The notes under the pieces are model-generated. The model saw only the letters and a list, made by a program, of their open reading frames with translations. It did no database searches and had not been told where the DNA came from. A stretch of DNA of 53,588 nt from SVEL01 sp045126215 (GTDB taxonomy: Bacteria > Bacillota > Clostridia > Lachnospirales > Lachnospiraceae), in NCBI GenBank assembly GCA_045126215.1, contig JBGVOD010000018.1:1-53588 (forward strand), read 5' to 3'. Of the stretch, positions 15,818-25,512 are shown in pieces. Position numbers and translations under genes: made by a program. Numbering within the stretch: position 1 is the first letter of the stretch; the number at the start of each line of letters is the position of its first letter.

Positions 15818-17063
15818 TTTTAATTTAGAGGAAATATGTAAAAATGCTAAAAATGCTACAAGCAAGCTTTCAAAATTAAATACAAATGAAAAAAACAATG
15901 TTTTAAAGAATGTTGCAAAGAAGCTTGTTAATGCTGCAGATTATATTATTGCTGCAAATAATATCGACATCTCAAATGCAAGAACTAACAATGTAAAGGA
16001 AGTAATGCTTGACAGACTTATGCTTAATAAGTCCAGAATTGAGGCAATGGCTGAAGGTATTGAAAAAGTTGCTATGCTGGAAGATCCTATTGGTGAAGTG
16101 CTTAATATGTCAAAAAGACCAAATGGTATGACCATTGGCAAGATGAGAGTACCAATTGGTGTTATTGGCATAATATATGAGGCAAGACCAAATGTTACAT
16201 CTGATGCATTTGCACTTTGTTTTAAAACAAGTAATGTTGTTATATTAAAGGGAGGAAGCGATGCTATCAATTCTAACAGGGCTATAGTAAATGTTGTTAG
16301 AGAGACACTTGCTGAAATGGGATATCCTGTGGATTTTATTCAACTTATTGATTCTACTGACAGAGAAGTTACAAAAGAATTTATGAGAATGAAACAATAT
16401 GTTGATTTACTTATTCCAAGAGGAAGTGCTTCGCTAATCAAGGCGACTCTTGAGAATAGCACAATTCCTGTAATTGAAACAGGAACAGGCAACTGCCATG
16501 TGTATGTTGACGAATCTGCAAATCTCAAGATGGCTGTAGATATTCTTGTAAATGCAAAGACTCATAGAGTCAGTGTGTGCAATGCCTGTGAATCCCTGGT
16601 GGTTAACAGAAAGATTGCTAATGAATTTTTACCAATGGCTGTTAAGGCATTGAAGGAAAAAAATGTCGAAATACGAGGTGACGAGGAAGCGGTAAAAATT
16701 TCTTCAGAAATAATTCCTGCAACAGAAGAGGATTTTTACACAGAATATCTTGATTATATTATTTCTGTTAAGATAGTTGGTGATATTGATGAAGCAATAG
16801 AACATATCAATGAACATAATACAAAGCATAGTGAAGCTATTGTTACAGAAAACTATGAGAATTCACAGAAATTCTTAAATGAAATAGATGCTGCATGTGT
16901 ATATGTTAACGCATCAACAAGATTTACGGATGGTTTCGAGTTTGGATTTGGTGCAGAAATTGGAATAAGTACACAGAAATTACATGCAAGAGGACCAATG
17001 GGCTTGAAGGAATTAACAACAACAAAATATATTATTTATGGTAACGGACAGGTAAGATCATAG
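15810..17063 (+). CDS. proA: Gamma-glutamyl phosphate reductase
   Basis: ProA makes glutamate-5-semialdehyde from the product of ProB, using NADPH. The 417-aa length is standard. Diagnostic segments include GVIGIIYEARPNVTSDA, LKGGSDAINSNRA, the catalytic-cysteine region HRVSVCNACESL, and the ending GFGAEIGISTQKLHARGPMG. The start ATG lies inside the cyclo-ligase gene after GGAGG. proB is separated from it by three genes, unlike the usual proBA pair. Confidence 0.97.
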   Translation: MNNFNLEEICKNAKNATSKLSKLNTNEKNNVLKNVAKKLVNAADYIIAANNIDISNARTNNVKEVMLDRLMLNKSRIEAMAEGIEKVAMLEDPIGEVLNMSKRPNGMTIGKMRVPIGVIGIIYEARPNVTSDAFALCFKTSNVVILKGGSDAINSNRAIVNVVRETLAEMGYPVDFIQLIDSTDREVTKEFMRMKQYVDLLIPRGSASLIKATLENSTIPVIETGTGNCHVYVDESANLKMAVDILVNAKTHRVSVCNACESLVVNRKIANEFLPMAVKALKEKNVEIRGDEEAVKISSEIIPATEEDFYTEYLDYIISVKIVGDIDEAIEHINEHNTKHSEAIVTENYENSQKFLNEIDAACVYVNASTRFTDGFEFGFGAEIGISTQKLHARGPMGLKELTTTKYIIYGNGQVRS

Positions 17064-17092
17064 ATGAAATAATTAAAAGCATAGGTGAAAAG

Positions 17093-18553
17093 ATGAATAA
17101 CATAAATGAAATTGAAGAATTAGTTGATAATATTGATGTCAATATTGGTATTCCTGAAGGGGATAAGGAAAGACAATATTATTTTATGAAAAAATGCAGA
17201 GAATATATTGCAAATAAAGAAAAAGAACTTGGAAGGAAGCTGACAGCATGTGTTAATACATTTGGATGTCAGATGAATGCAAGAGATTCTGAAAAAATAC
17301 AAGGTATTCTTGATATTATTGGTTATGAAATTGTAGAAGATGAAAAAGCTGACCTTGTACTATATAACACATGTACAATCAGAGAAAATGCTAACCAGAA
17401 GGTTTATGGACATCTTGGTTTTCTTTCAAATGTTAAGAAAAATAATAAAGATATGATAATTGCAATGTGCGGATGTATGATGCAGGAACCACACGTTGTT
17501 GAGAAAATCAAGAAAAGCTATAAATTTGTAGATTTAGTATTTGGAACACATAATTTCTATAAATTCGCAGAACTTTTATATCAGAGATTTACAAGTGATA
17601 CAATGATTATTGATATATGGCAGGATACAGATAAAATTGTAGAGGAATTACCTGTTGACAGAAAGTACTCTTTTAAATCCGGAGTTAATATTATGTTTGG
17701 ATGTAATAATTTCTGTACGTATTGTATTGTTCCATATGTCAGAGGCAGAGAGCGTAGTAGAAAGCCAGAAGATATAATTGCAGAAATAAAAGAGCTTGTT
17801 GCTGATGGTGTAAAAGAAGTAATGTTACTTGGTCAGAATGTTAATTCCTATGGAAAGAATCTTGAAAATACAATGACTTTTGCAGGACTTTTGTCTGAAA
17901 TTGTGAAAATAGATGGACTTGAGAGAATTAGATTTATGACATCCCATCCAAAGGATTTATCTGACGAGTTAATTGAGGTAATGTCAAAATCAGAAAAAAT
18001 TTGTAAACAATTACATTTGCCAATTCAGTCAGGAAGTAGTAATATTTTAAAGTTGATGAATAGAAAGTATGACAAAGAGCATTATCTGGAACTTGTTTCT
18101 AAAATAAAGGAAAAGATGCCTGATATATCTCTTACAACAGATATTATTGTAGGATTTCCGGGGGAGACTGAAGAAGATTTTCTTGATACGCTTGATGTTG
18201 TAAAAAAAGTCAGATATGACAGTGCCTTTACATTTATTTATTCTAAGAGAACAGGAACGCCGGCGGCGTCTATGGATAATCAAGTGCCTGAAGATGTTAT
18301 TAAAGACAGATTTGACAGACTTTTATCAGAAGTGCAGGAGATATCAAAAGAACAGGTAAAAAGATTTGAAGGTAGAACTAGTAAGGTTCTTGTTGAAGAA
18401 GTGAATGACCACATAGAAGGCTATTTAACAGGTAGATTAGATAGTGGATTATTGGTTCATTTTGAAGGACCAAAGGAACTTATAGGTGAATTGGTATATG
18501 TCAGACTTGATGAAGCAAAAGGTTTCTATTTTATGGGAACAAAAGTAAACTAA
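17093..18553 (+). CDS. miaB: tRNA-2-methylthio-N6-dimethylallyladenosine synthase
   Basis: MiaB is a radical-SAM methylthiotransferase acting on the i6A37 base made by MiaA, which is also in this window. The N-terminal UPF0004 domain has its Fe-S cysteines (TFGCQMNARDSE, then YNTCTIRENA and MCGCMMQE). The radical-SAM motif C204-xxx-C208-xx-C211 (CNNFCTYC) follows, and a TRAM domain ends the 486-aa protein. The start follows AGGTGA. An extra 50 or so residues before the UPF0004 domain are usual in Firmicutes. Confidence 0.96.
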   Translation: MNNINEIEELVDNIDVNIGIPEGDKERQYYFMKKCREYIANKEKELGRKLTACVNTFGCQMNARDSEKIQGILDIIGYEIVEDEKADLVLYNTCTIRENANQKVYGHLGFLSNVKKNNKDMIIAMCGCMMQEPHVVEKIKKSYKFVDLVFGTHNFYKFAELLYQRFTSDTMIIDIWQDTDKIVEELPVDRKYSFKSGVNIMFGCNNFCTYCIVPYVRGRERSRKPEDIIAEIKELVADGVKEVMLLGQNVNSYGKNLENTMTFAGLLSEIVKIDGLERIRFMTSHPKDLSDELIEVMSKSEKICKQLHLPIQSGSSNILKLMNRKYDKEHYLELVSKIKEKMPDISLTTDIIVGFPGETEEDFLDTLDVVKKVRYDSAFTFIYSKRTGTPAASMDNQVPEDVIKDRFDRLLSEVQEISKEQVKRFEGRTSKVLVEEVNDHIEGYLTGRLDSGLLVHFEGPKELIGELVYVRLDEAKGFYFMGTKVN

Positions 18554-18581
18554 AATTGAATCAAAAGAAGAGGAATGAGAA

Positions 18582-20354
18582 ATGGATAAGTTAAAACCAA
18601 TGTTGTTTTCGAATATGAAAACATATAACACAAAGCAGTTCGCAAAAGATATTATAGCAGGTATTATCGTTGCTATTATTGCATTACCATTGTCTATTGC
18701 ATTGGCAATTGCATCAGGTGTTGAACCACAGATGGGTATTTATACAGCGATTGTAGCAGGTTTTGTAATTTCGTTTTTAGGTGGTAGCCGTGTTCAGATT
18801 GCAGGACCTACAGCAGCCTTTGCAACAATAGTAGCAGGAATAGTGGTTGAGAATGGAACAGAGGGTCTGGTTGTTGCTACCTTACTTGCAGGTATTATTC
18901 TTATAATTATGGGATTTTGCAGATTTGGTAGTTTAATTAAGTTTATTCCATATACTATCACAACAGGTTTTACAGCAGGTATTGCAGTTACAATTCTTGT
19001 TGGTCAGCTTAATAGTTTCTTTGGTGTAAGTATTGGTGACTGGGTAGCAGAACATGATGGTATTTCACCTATTGAAACATTTGATAAGTTAGAAGCATTC
19101 TTTTCATGCTTTGGTGATACCTTTAATTATATGTCATTAATTATTGGTGTTGGTTCGCTTCTTATTTTATTCTTGTTCCCTAAAATTAATAAAACAATAC
19201 CTTCATCTTTAGTAGCGGTTATTGTTGCAACATTAGTTGTAAAATTTGCCGGTCTAGATAAGGATTTTGGAGTTTTAACAATTGGAGATCAGTATAGTTC
19301 TATTAAAAACTTAAGTGGATTAAGTGGTCTTCCAACATTTAATCTTCCATGCTTTGACTTTGAAATGATTAGCAAAATGCTTCCTGATGCCTTTACTATT
19401 GCTATTTTAGCAGCAATAGAATCACTTCTTTCTGCAGTAGTTGCAGATGGTATGATTGGTTCAAGACATCGCTCAAATATGGAACTTATTGCTCAGGGTG
19501 CTGGTAATATCACTTCAGGTTTGTTCGGTGGTATTCCAGCAACAGGTGCTATTGCAAGAACAGCAGCTAATATTAAAAATGGTGGAAGAACACCAATTGC
19601 AGGTATGGTTCATGCAGTAGTGTTATTGTTGATGTTATTATTTCTTATGCCTCTTGCAGCGATGATTCCTATGCCAACAATTGCAGCTATTCTTTTTCAG
19701 GTTGCATATAACATGAGTGGTATAAGAGCAGTAATTGATACATTAAAGAAAGCTCCAAAAAGTGATATTACAGTTCTTGTTACAACATTTGTACTTACAG
19801 TAGTATTTGATCTTGTTGTAGCTATTGTTGTAGGTCTTGTTCTTGCTTGTTTATTGTTTATGAAGAGAATGAGTGATGTAACTGAAACAAAAGAATGGAA
19901 ATATCAAGAAGATTATGATAAAATAAATTCAGAGAATGAATCGTATGATGAAGATACAGATGCTGAACACATTAGTTTGAAGCAGGTTCCAAGACATACA
20001 CAGGTATTTGAAATAACGGGACCTTTGTTCTTTGGGGCTGCAGACAAGCTTTCGGGTATTGTGAGAAATACAGATGCTGACATTATTATTTTGAGAATGA
20101 GAAGTGTACCTGCATTAGACGTAACGGCATTACATACACTTGAGGGCGTATACGATACATGCGTTAAAAATAATATCAGACTTGTATTTTCTCATGTAAA
20201 TGAGCAACCAATGTCTGTTTTGAAAAAAAGCGGATTTGTAGAAAAGGTTGGTTCAGATTATTTCTGTAAAAATATTGACGAAGCATTAGTATTTGCTGAA
20301 AGTCTTGAGAAGGAATTTCATAGCAATAGGAAAAAGCAAAAACAAAATAATTAA
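18582..20354 (+). CDS. SulP-family anion transporter with STAS domain
   Basis: The 590-aa protein has 10-12 membrane helices beginning with the SulP signature around AGIIVAIIALPLSIALAIASG and QMGIYTAIVAG. A cytoplasmic STAS domain follows (about 465-575), with SVPALDVTALHTLEG at the usual regulatory loop. SulP transporters carry sulfate, bicarbonate or dicarboxylates; the substrate cannot be read from the sequence. It follows miaB after 28 bp with AGAGGA before the start. Confidence 0.94.
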   Translation: MDKLKPMLFSNMKTYNTKQFAKDIIAGIIVAIIALPLSIALAIASGVEPQMGIYTAIVAGFVISFLGGSRVQIAGPTAAFATIVAGIVVENGTEGLVVATLLAGIILIIMGFCRFGSLIKFIPYTITTGFTAGIAVTILVGQLNSFFGVSIGDWVAEHDGISPIETFDKLEAFFSCFGDTFNYMSLIIGVGSLLILFLFPKINKTIPSSLVAVIVATLVVKFAGLDKDFGVLTIGDQYSSIKNLSGLSGLPTFNLPCFDFEMISKMLPDAFTIAILAAIESLLSAVVADGMIGSRHRSNMELIAQGAGNITSGLFGGIPATGAIARTAANIKNGGRTPIAGMVHAVVLLLMLLFLMPLAAMIPMPTIAAILFQVAYNMSGIRAVIDTLKKAPKSDITVLVTTFVLTVVFDLVVAIVVGLVLACLLFMKRMSDVTETKEWKYQEDYDKINSENESYDEDTDAEHISLKQVPRHTQVFEITGPLFFGAADKLSGIVRNTDADIIILRMRSVPALDVTALHTLEGVYDTCVKNNIRLVFSHVNEQPMSVLKKSGFVEKVGSDYFCKNIDEALVFAESLEKEFHSNRKKQKQNN

Positions 20355-20371
20355 TGTTAGGAGATGACACC

Positions 20372-20797
20372 ATGTATTGCAAATTTTGTGGTGCAACAAT
20401 GGCAGAAGGTTCTGAAAATTGTCTTAGTTGCGGAGCGACGGCATCTGCTAGTGAAGAAAACACAGCAGGTACAGTAAATCTTGAGAATGCGCAGGCAAAG
20501 AGAAGTGCACTGGATCATTCATATGACAAGGGAGCAAAGTATTATACAAATGATAATTCCCTGTTAAATTATGAAAATGAAAGTTCAAATGCATATTTTA
20601 AAGGAAGTAGAAGATCTTTTGAAATGAAACCTGTACAGTATACTGAAAATATTGGTGGAGATGGTACTGCCTTTGTCAGAAACGGAAACAATGACTTACC
20701 AAAGAAAAAAATGAGTGGCTCAATAAAGGCATTACTTTGCATTCTTGCTGTAGCAGTTATAGCTGGTGTAGCAGCTTTTGTATACTTTGGAATGTAA
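20372..20797 (+). CDS. Zinc-ribbon protein with C-terminal membrane anchor
   Basis: The start at 20372 follows TTAGGAG; an in-frame ATG at 20354 overlaps the SulP stop and is less likely. The N-terminus is a zinc ribbon, CKFCGATMAEGSENCLSCG (two CxxC knuckles). A low-complexity polar linker of about 90 residues follows, then one hydrophobic helix (IKALLCILAVAVIAGVAAFVYF) at the C-terminus. Such tail-anchored zinc ribbons are common in Lachnospiraceae, but their function is unknown. It precedes mutS by only 4 nt. Confidence 0.85.
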   Translation: MYCKFCGATMAEGSENCLSCGATASASEENTAGTVNLENAQAKRSALDHSYDKGAKYYTNDNSLLNYENESSNAYFKGSRRSFEMKPVQYTENIGGDGTAFVRNGNNDLPKKKMSGSIKALLCILAVAVIAGVAAFVYFGM

Positions 20798-20801
20798 TAT
20801 T

Positions 20802-23465
20802 ATGATGCTGGAGGAAAAAAAGTTGGGTCAGATATCACCAATGATGCAACAATATCTTAAAACAAAAGAAGAATACAAAGATTGTATTTTGTTTTACAGA
20901 TTAGGAGATTTCTATGAAATGTTCTTTGATGATGCTGTTTTAGTGTCAAAAGAACTTGAACTAACGTTAACAGGTAAAGATTGTGGACTTGAGGAACGCG
21001 CACCGATGTGTGGCGTTCCTTATCATGCTGCGAACACATATATAAACAAATTAATATCAAAAGGATATAAAGTAGCAATTGGAGAACAGGTTGAAGATCC
21101 AAAACTTGCAAAAGGTCTTGTTAAACGTGAAGTTGTAAAAATTGTTACTCCTGGTACGAATATTTCTGATACTCTGGTAGATAGTAAAAATAACTATCTT
21201 ATGAGCATTGTTTATATTGGTGATGTTTTTGGTGTTGCAACAGCCGATATCTCTACAGGAGAATTCCTTGTTACAGAAGTAACATCTGTACGTGGACTTC
21301 TTGATGAAATTAACAGATTTATGCCCTCAGAGATTATATGTAACAGATCATTTTCGTTAAGTGGTGTGGATATTGTTGATATTAAGGAAAGACTTAATAT
21401 TACTATTACAGAACTTGATGACTGGTATTTTGAAGATGATAACTGTAAAGAAGCATTGTTAATGCATTTTAATGTAATTGATTTAAAGGGTATTGGTTTC
21501 GAAAGTATTGAATCAAGAGCGATTGCTAGTGGTGTTTTGCTAAGATATGTGCATCACACACAGAAAAACAGTGTTGCTCAGCTTACAAAGATTACACCAT
21601 ATACAACTGGAAAGTATATGATTATTGATACATCTACGAGGAGAAATCTTGAACTTGTAGAAACACTTAGGGAAAAACTGAAAAAAGGCAGTCTTCTTGG
21701 TGTACTTGATAAAACAAAAACTGCTATGGGGGCAAGATTGCTTAGAGCTTACATTGAACAGCCATTAATTGATAAATCTATGATTATTGAACGACAGGAA
21801 GCAATTAAGAGTCTTAATTCAAGTCTTATTAGCAGGGATGAACTAAGAGAATATCTTAATCCTATATATGATATGGAAAGATTAATTAGTAGAATTGCAG
21901 GTAAGAGTGCAGGACCAAGAGATCTTGTGGCTTTTAAAAATTCATTGTCAATGCTTCCACATATCAAGAGAGTATTGAATGAATTTAATAGTAAATTACT
22001 TAGTGATACAAATGAAAGTCTTGATCCACTTGAGGATATTTTTGATATTATTGATAAAGCAATAGTTGAAGAACCACCTCTTACAATTAAAGAAGGTGGA
22101 ATAATTAAGACTGGCTTTAATGAAGAAATTGACAGATTGAGGCTTGCAAAGACTGAAGGCAAGCAGTGGTTAATGGATCTTGAAGCATATGAGAGAGAAA
22201 GAACGGGAGTAAAATCTCTTAAAATAAAATATAACAAGGTATTTGGATACTGTATAGAAATAACCAATACGTATAAAGATACATTTGAAATGCCATTAGA
22301 GTATACTAGAAAGCAAACGCTTGCAAATGCTGAAAGGTATATTACACCGAAACTTAAAGAACTCGAAGATACAATTCTAGGTGCAGAAGATAGACTGTTT
22401 TCACTTGAATATGATGTGTTTTCAGAGTTGAGAGAGAAGATTTCAAATGAAATTGTTAGAATTCAAAATAGTGCTCATGCAGTAGCTGTTATCGATGTAA
22501 TGGCATCGCTAGCATATGTTGCAGAGAAAAATGATTATGTAAAGCCTAATATTAACGAGAAAGGTATAGTTGATATAAAAGATGGTAGACATCCTGTTGT
22601 TGAAAAGATGATTCCAAGTAATATGTTTGTTCCAAATGACACATTACTTGATAATGCTTCAAACAGAATATCCATTATTACAGGTCCAAATATGGCTGGT
22701 AAATCAACATATATGAGACAGGTCGCATTGATTGTACTCATGGCACAAATTGGTTCCTTTGTTCCAGCAAAATCTGCCAATATAGGTATTTGCGATAGGA
22801 TTTTTACAAGAGTAGGAGCATCAGACGACCTTGCGTCAGGACAGAGTACTTTTATGGTGGAAATGACTGAAGTTGCAAATATTTTGAGAAATGCAACATC
22901 AAAGAGTCTGCTTATTCTTGATGAAATAGGTCGTGGTACATCAACCTTTGACGGATTAAGTATTGCGTGGGCGGTTGTTGAACATATCAGTAATACAAAG
23001 CTATTAGGGGCAAAAACATTATTTGCAACTCATTATCACGAATTAACAGAACTTGAAGGAACAATACCTGGAGTTAACAACTATTGTATTGCTGTTAAGG
23101 AACAAGGTGATGACATTGTATTCCTTAGAAAAATCGTAAGTGGTGGTGCTGATAAGAGTTATGGTATTCAAGTTGCAAAACTTGCAGGTGTACCGGATGC
23201 CGTAATTGAAAGAGCAAAAGAATTGGTATTAAATTTATCTGATGCTGACATTTCGAAGAAAGCAAAAGAACTTGCAAATCAGCCACAAAAGAAGAAATCA
23301 AAGCCTTTGGATGAGGTAGATTTGACGCAGATGTCATTGTTTGATACCGTAAAAGACAGTGATATTATTGATGAATTAAAGAGTATTGATGTAAGTAATC
23401 TTACACCTATTGATGCACTTAATACATTATATAGTTTACAGAACAAATTAAAAAACAGATGGTAA
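20802..23465 (+). CDS. mutS: DNA mismatch repair protein MutS
   Basis: MutS recognises mismatches. The 887-aa protein has the mismatch-reading FYEMF motif near the N-terminus, the clamp and lever domains, and a C-terminal ABC-type ATPase. Walker A GPNMAGKST is near residue 628 and LILDEIGRGTSTFDGLS follows. The start is uncertain: ATG at 20802/20805 has a poor ribosome-binding site, while TTG at 20823 lies 8 nt after a perfect GGAGG. The TTG start would give MGQISPMMQQYL, close to the usual MutS N-terminus. mutL follows after 15 bp. Confidence 0.96.
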   Translation: MMLEEKKLGQISPMMQQYLKTKEEYKDCILFYRLGDFYEMFFDDAVLVSKELELTLTGKDCGLEERAPMCGVPYHAANTYINKLISKGYKVAIGEQVEDPKLAKGLVKREVVKIVTPGTNISDTLVDSKNNYLMSIVYIGDVFGVATADISTGEFLVTEVTSVRGLLDEINRFMPSEIICNRSFSLSGVDIVDIKERLNITITELDDWYFEDDNCKEALLMHFNVIDLKGIGFESIESRAIASGVLLRYVHHTQKNSVAQLTKITPYTTGKYMIIDTSTRRNLELVETLREKLKKGSLLGVLDKTKTAMGARLLRAYIEQPLIDKSMIIERQEAIKSLNSSLISRDELREYLNPIYDMERLISRIAGKSAGPRDLVAFKNSLSMLPHIKRVLNEFNSKLLSDTNESLDPLEDIFDIIDKAIVEEPPLTIKEGGIIKTGFNEEIDRLRLAKTEGKQWLMDLEAYERERTGVKSLKIKYNKVFGYCIEITNTYKDTFEMPLEYTRKQTLANAERYITPKLKELEDTILGAEDRLFSLEYDVFSELREKISNEIVRIQNSAHAVAVIDVMASLAYVAEKNDYVKPNINEKGIVDIKDGRHPVVEKMIPSNMFVPNDTLLDNASNRISIITGPNMAGKSTYMRQVALIVLMAQIGSFVPAKSANIGICDRIFTRVGASDDLASGQSTFMVEMTEVANILRNATSKSLLILDEIGRGTSTFDGLSIAWAVVEHISNTKLLGAKTLFATHYHELTELEGTIPGVNNYCIAVKEQGDDIVFLRKIVSGGADKSYGIQVAKLAGVPDAVIERAKELVLNLSDADISKKAKELANQPQKKKSKPLDEVDLTQMSLFDTVKDSDIIDELKSIDVSNLTPIDALNTLYSLQNKLKNRW

Positions 23466-23480
23466 AGGGAGTCTTAGCAT

Positions 23481-25490
23481 ATGTCATCACATATAAAAGT
23501 ATTAGATCAGAATACAATAAATCAGATTGCTGCAGGTGAAGTAATTGAACGACCTGCATCAATTGTTAAAGAGCTTTTGGAAAATGCCATAGATGCTAAA
23601 GCTTCAGCAATTACCATAGAGATAAAAGAGGGTGGAATATCCTTTATAAGAATTACAGATAATGGCACTGGTATATTAAAAGATGATATACCAGTGGCTT
23701 TTTTGCGTCATTCCACAAGTAAAATAAAGGATGCTATTGATTTGCTTACAGTTTCATCCTTGGGGTTTAGAGGTGAAGCTCTTTCGAGTATAGCGGCTAT
23801 TGCGATGGTGGAGCTGATTACAAAAACCAGTGATGCGATAAGTGGTGTTAGATATGTTATTGAAGGCGGAGAAGAAAAGAGTATGGAAGAGATTGGTGTT
23901 CCGAATGGAACAACATTCATTATAAGAAATATTTTCTTTAATACTCCTGCAAGAAGAAAGTTTCTTAAAACACCCGCAACAGAGGCTTCATATATAAGTG
24001 ATATAGTAGAACGTATCGCTATATCCCACCCTGAAATAAGTATTAGGTTTATTGTAAATGGTCAAAATAAGCTTCATACATCTGGAAATGGTTCTATGAA
24101 GGATGTTATTTATAATGTATATGGAAGAGATATTACATCAAATCTTTTGGAAATAAATGCATCGTCGGATAATATGAAACTTACAGGATATATCGGAAAG
24201 CCAATTATCAATAGAGGAAATAGAAATTTTGAAAATTATTTCATAAACGGAAGATATATTAAGAGTGGATTTGTGTCAAGAGCCATTGAAGATGCTTTTA
24301 GTTCATTTATGATGCAACATAAATATCCATTTACCTGTCTTAATCTTACGATAAATCAAGATTTAATAGATGTTAATGTTCATCCAACAAAGATGGAACT
24401 TAGATTTAGAAATCAAAATGAAATATATCCGTTTATTTATGAAGCTATTTACAATACATTACATTCTGGTGAAATGATTCCCAAAGCTACATTAGACAAT
24501 CAAAAAGAAATGAAAAATGATAAAAAAAATGTAGCAAAAGAACAAGTTAAAAATGAAAGAATGCCAGAGCCTTTTGAAATAAAACGTTCTAAGGAGTTTG
24601 TTGAAAAAATAGAAAAGGCTGATAAGAATAACATAGATATAGAAGTAAAAAAAAATGTTCAAGTAGAAGAAAAAAAGATTATAGAAATAGAAGAAAATAA
24701 TAATGTTCAAACAGAAGAGAAAAAGAATACAGAAATAGAAGATAAAAAGGATGTTCAAGCTGAGTGGAAAAAAAGTTCCGAAACGAATATAAAAAGTAAT
24801 ATCGAAAAAGAAGATACAACGAATATTAAAAATGAAGAATGTATAAAAGAAGATATAAAGCCATATCAGATAGAAATGTTTGATAATAAATTGTTGTCAA
24901 AAGAGGCAAGAATAAAACATAGAATAATAGGTCAGGTATTTGAAACGTATTGGATTGTAGAATATGGAAATGAGATGTTTCTAATTGACCAGCATGCTGC
25001 ACATGAAAAAGTATTATACGAAAGACTTGTGAAAAGATATGATTCGAAAGAAAATCTGTCACAGGAATTGAATCCACCAATCATTCTTTCTCTTACAATG
25101 AAAGAAGAAGAAGTGTTAAATAGTAATATAAAAGTTTTTAATGATTTTGGGTATGAAGTGGAACATATGGGTGGAACCGAGTATGCAATACGAGCTGTGC
25201 CATATGACCTGCTTTCATTGTCTGATAAGGATTTATTTATTGAAATTCTTGATAGCATAACTGTAAATGAATTCAGCAGACTAAATTCTGATACTTTAAA
25301 AGACAGAATGGCAACAATGTCTTGTAAGGCAGCTGTAAAAGGAAATAATAAATTGAGCTTCAGAGAGGCAAACGAATTGATTGATGAGTTATTAACTCTT
25401 GAAAATCCATATAATTGTCCACATGGAAGACCAACAATTATTTCCATGTCAAAATATGAGTTGGAAAAGAAGTTTAAACGTATAGTATAA
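23481..25490 (+). CDS. mutL: DNA mismatch repair protein MutL (endonuclease type) with repeat-bearing linker
   Basis: The N-terminal GHKL ATPase (about 1-335) has IAAGEVIERPASIVKELLEN, DNGTGI and GFRGEALSSI. The C-terminal domain carries the nicking-endonuclease motif D503-QHAAHEKVLYE and the zinc-site motifs SCKAAVKG and CPHGRP, so it is the self-nicking type found in bacteria without MutH. The linker between them (about 340-470) is Lys/Glu/Asn-rich. It contains three tandem 16-residue repeats (392-407, 408-423, 424-439). The start follows GGGAG. The total of 669 aa is within the family range. Confidence 0.96.
   Translation: MSSHIKVLDQNTINQIAAGEVIERPASIVKELLENAIDAKASAITIEIKEGGISFIRITDNGTGILKDDIPVAFLRHSTSKIKDAIDLLTVSSLGFRGEALSSIAAIAMVELITKTSDAISGVRYVIEGGEEKSMEEIGVPNGTTFIIRNIFFNTPARRKFLKTPATEASYISDIVERIAISHPEISIRFIVNGQNKLHTSGNGSMKDVIYNVYGRDITSNLLEINASSDNMKLTGYIGKPIINRGNRNFENYFINGRYIKSGFVSRAIEDAFSSFMMQHKYPFTCLNLTINQDLIDVNVHPTKMELRFRNQNEIYPFIYEAIYNTLHSGEMIPKATLDNQKEMKNDKKNVAKEQVKNERMPEPFEIKRSKEFVEKIEKADKNNIDIEVKKNVQVEEKKIIEIEENNNVQTEEKKNTEIEDKKDVQAEWKKSSETNIKSNIEKEDTTNIKNEECIKEDIKPYQIEMFDNKLLSKEARIKHRIIGQVFETYWIVEYGNEMFLIDQHAAHEKVLYERLVKRYDSKENLSQELNPPIILSLTMKEEEVLNSNIKVFNDFGYEVEHMGGTEYAIRAVPYDLLSLSDKDLFIEILDSITVNEFSRLNSDTLKDRMATMSCKAAVKGNNKLSFREANELIDELLTLENPYNCPHGRPTIISMSKYELEKKFKRIV
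24654..24797 (+). repeat. Three tandem 48-bp repeats inside mutL
   Basis: Units lie at 24654-24701, 24702-24749 and 24750-24797, each starting [A/G]ATGTTCAA. They encode NVQVEEKKIIEIEENN, NVQTEEKKNTEIEDKK and DVQAEWKKSSETNIKS. The first two are closest and the third is decayed. Units are a multiple of three, so gain or loss keeps the frame. Confidence 0.8.
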
Positions 25491-25512
25491 AGAATGATTA
25501 TGGTGATTTGTT

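Noticed and set aside
21749..22267. A 172-codon minus-strand frame opposite mutS
   Set aside because: It lies wholly inside a well-conserved mutS region and has no ribosome-binding site; it mirrors the codon pattern of MutS.
24932..25447. A 171-codon minus-strand frame opposite the C-terminal domain of mutL
   Set aside because: The plus-strand sequence encodes the conserved endonuclease domain; the opposite frame lacks a start signal.
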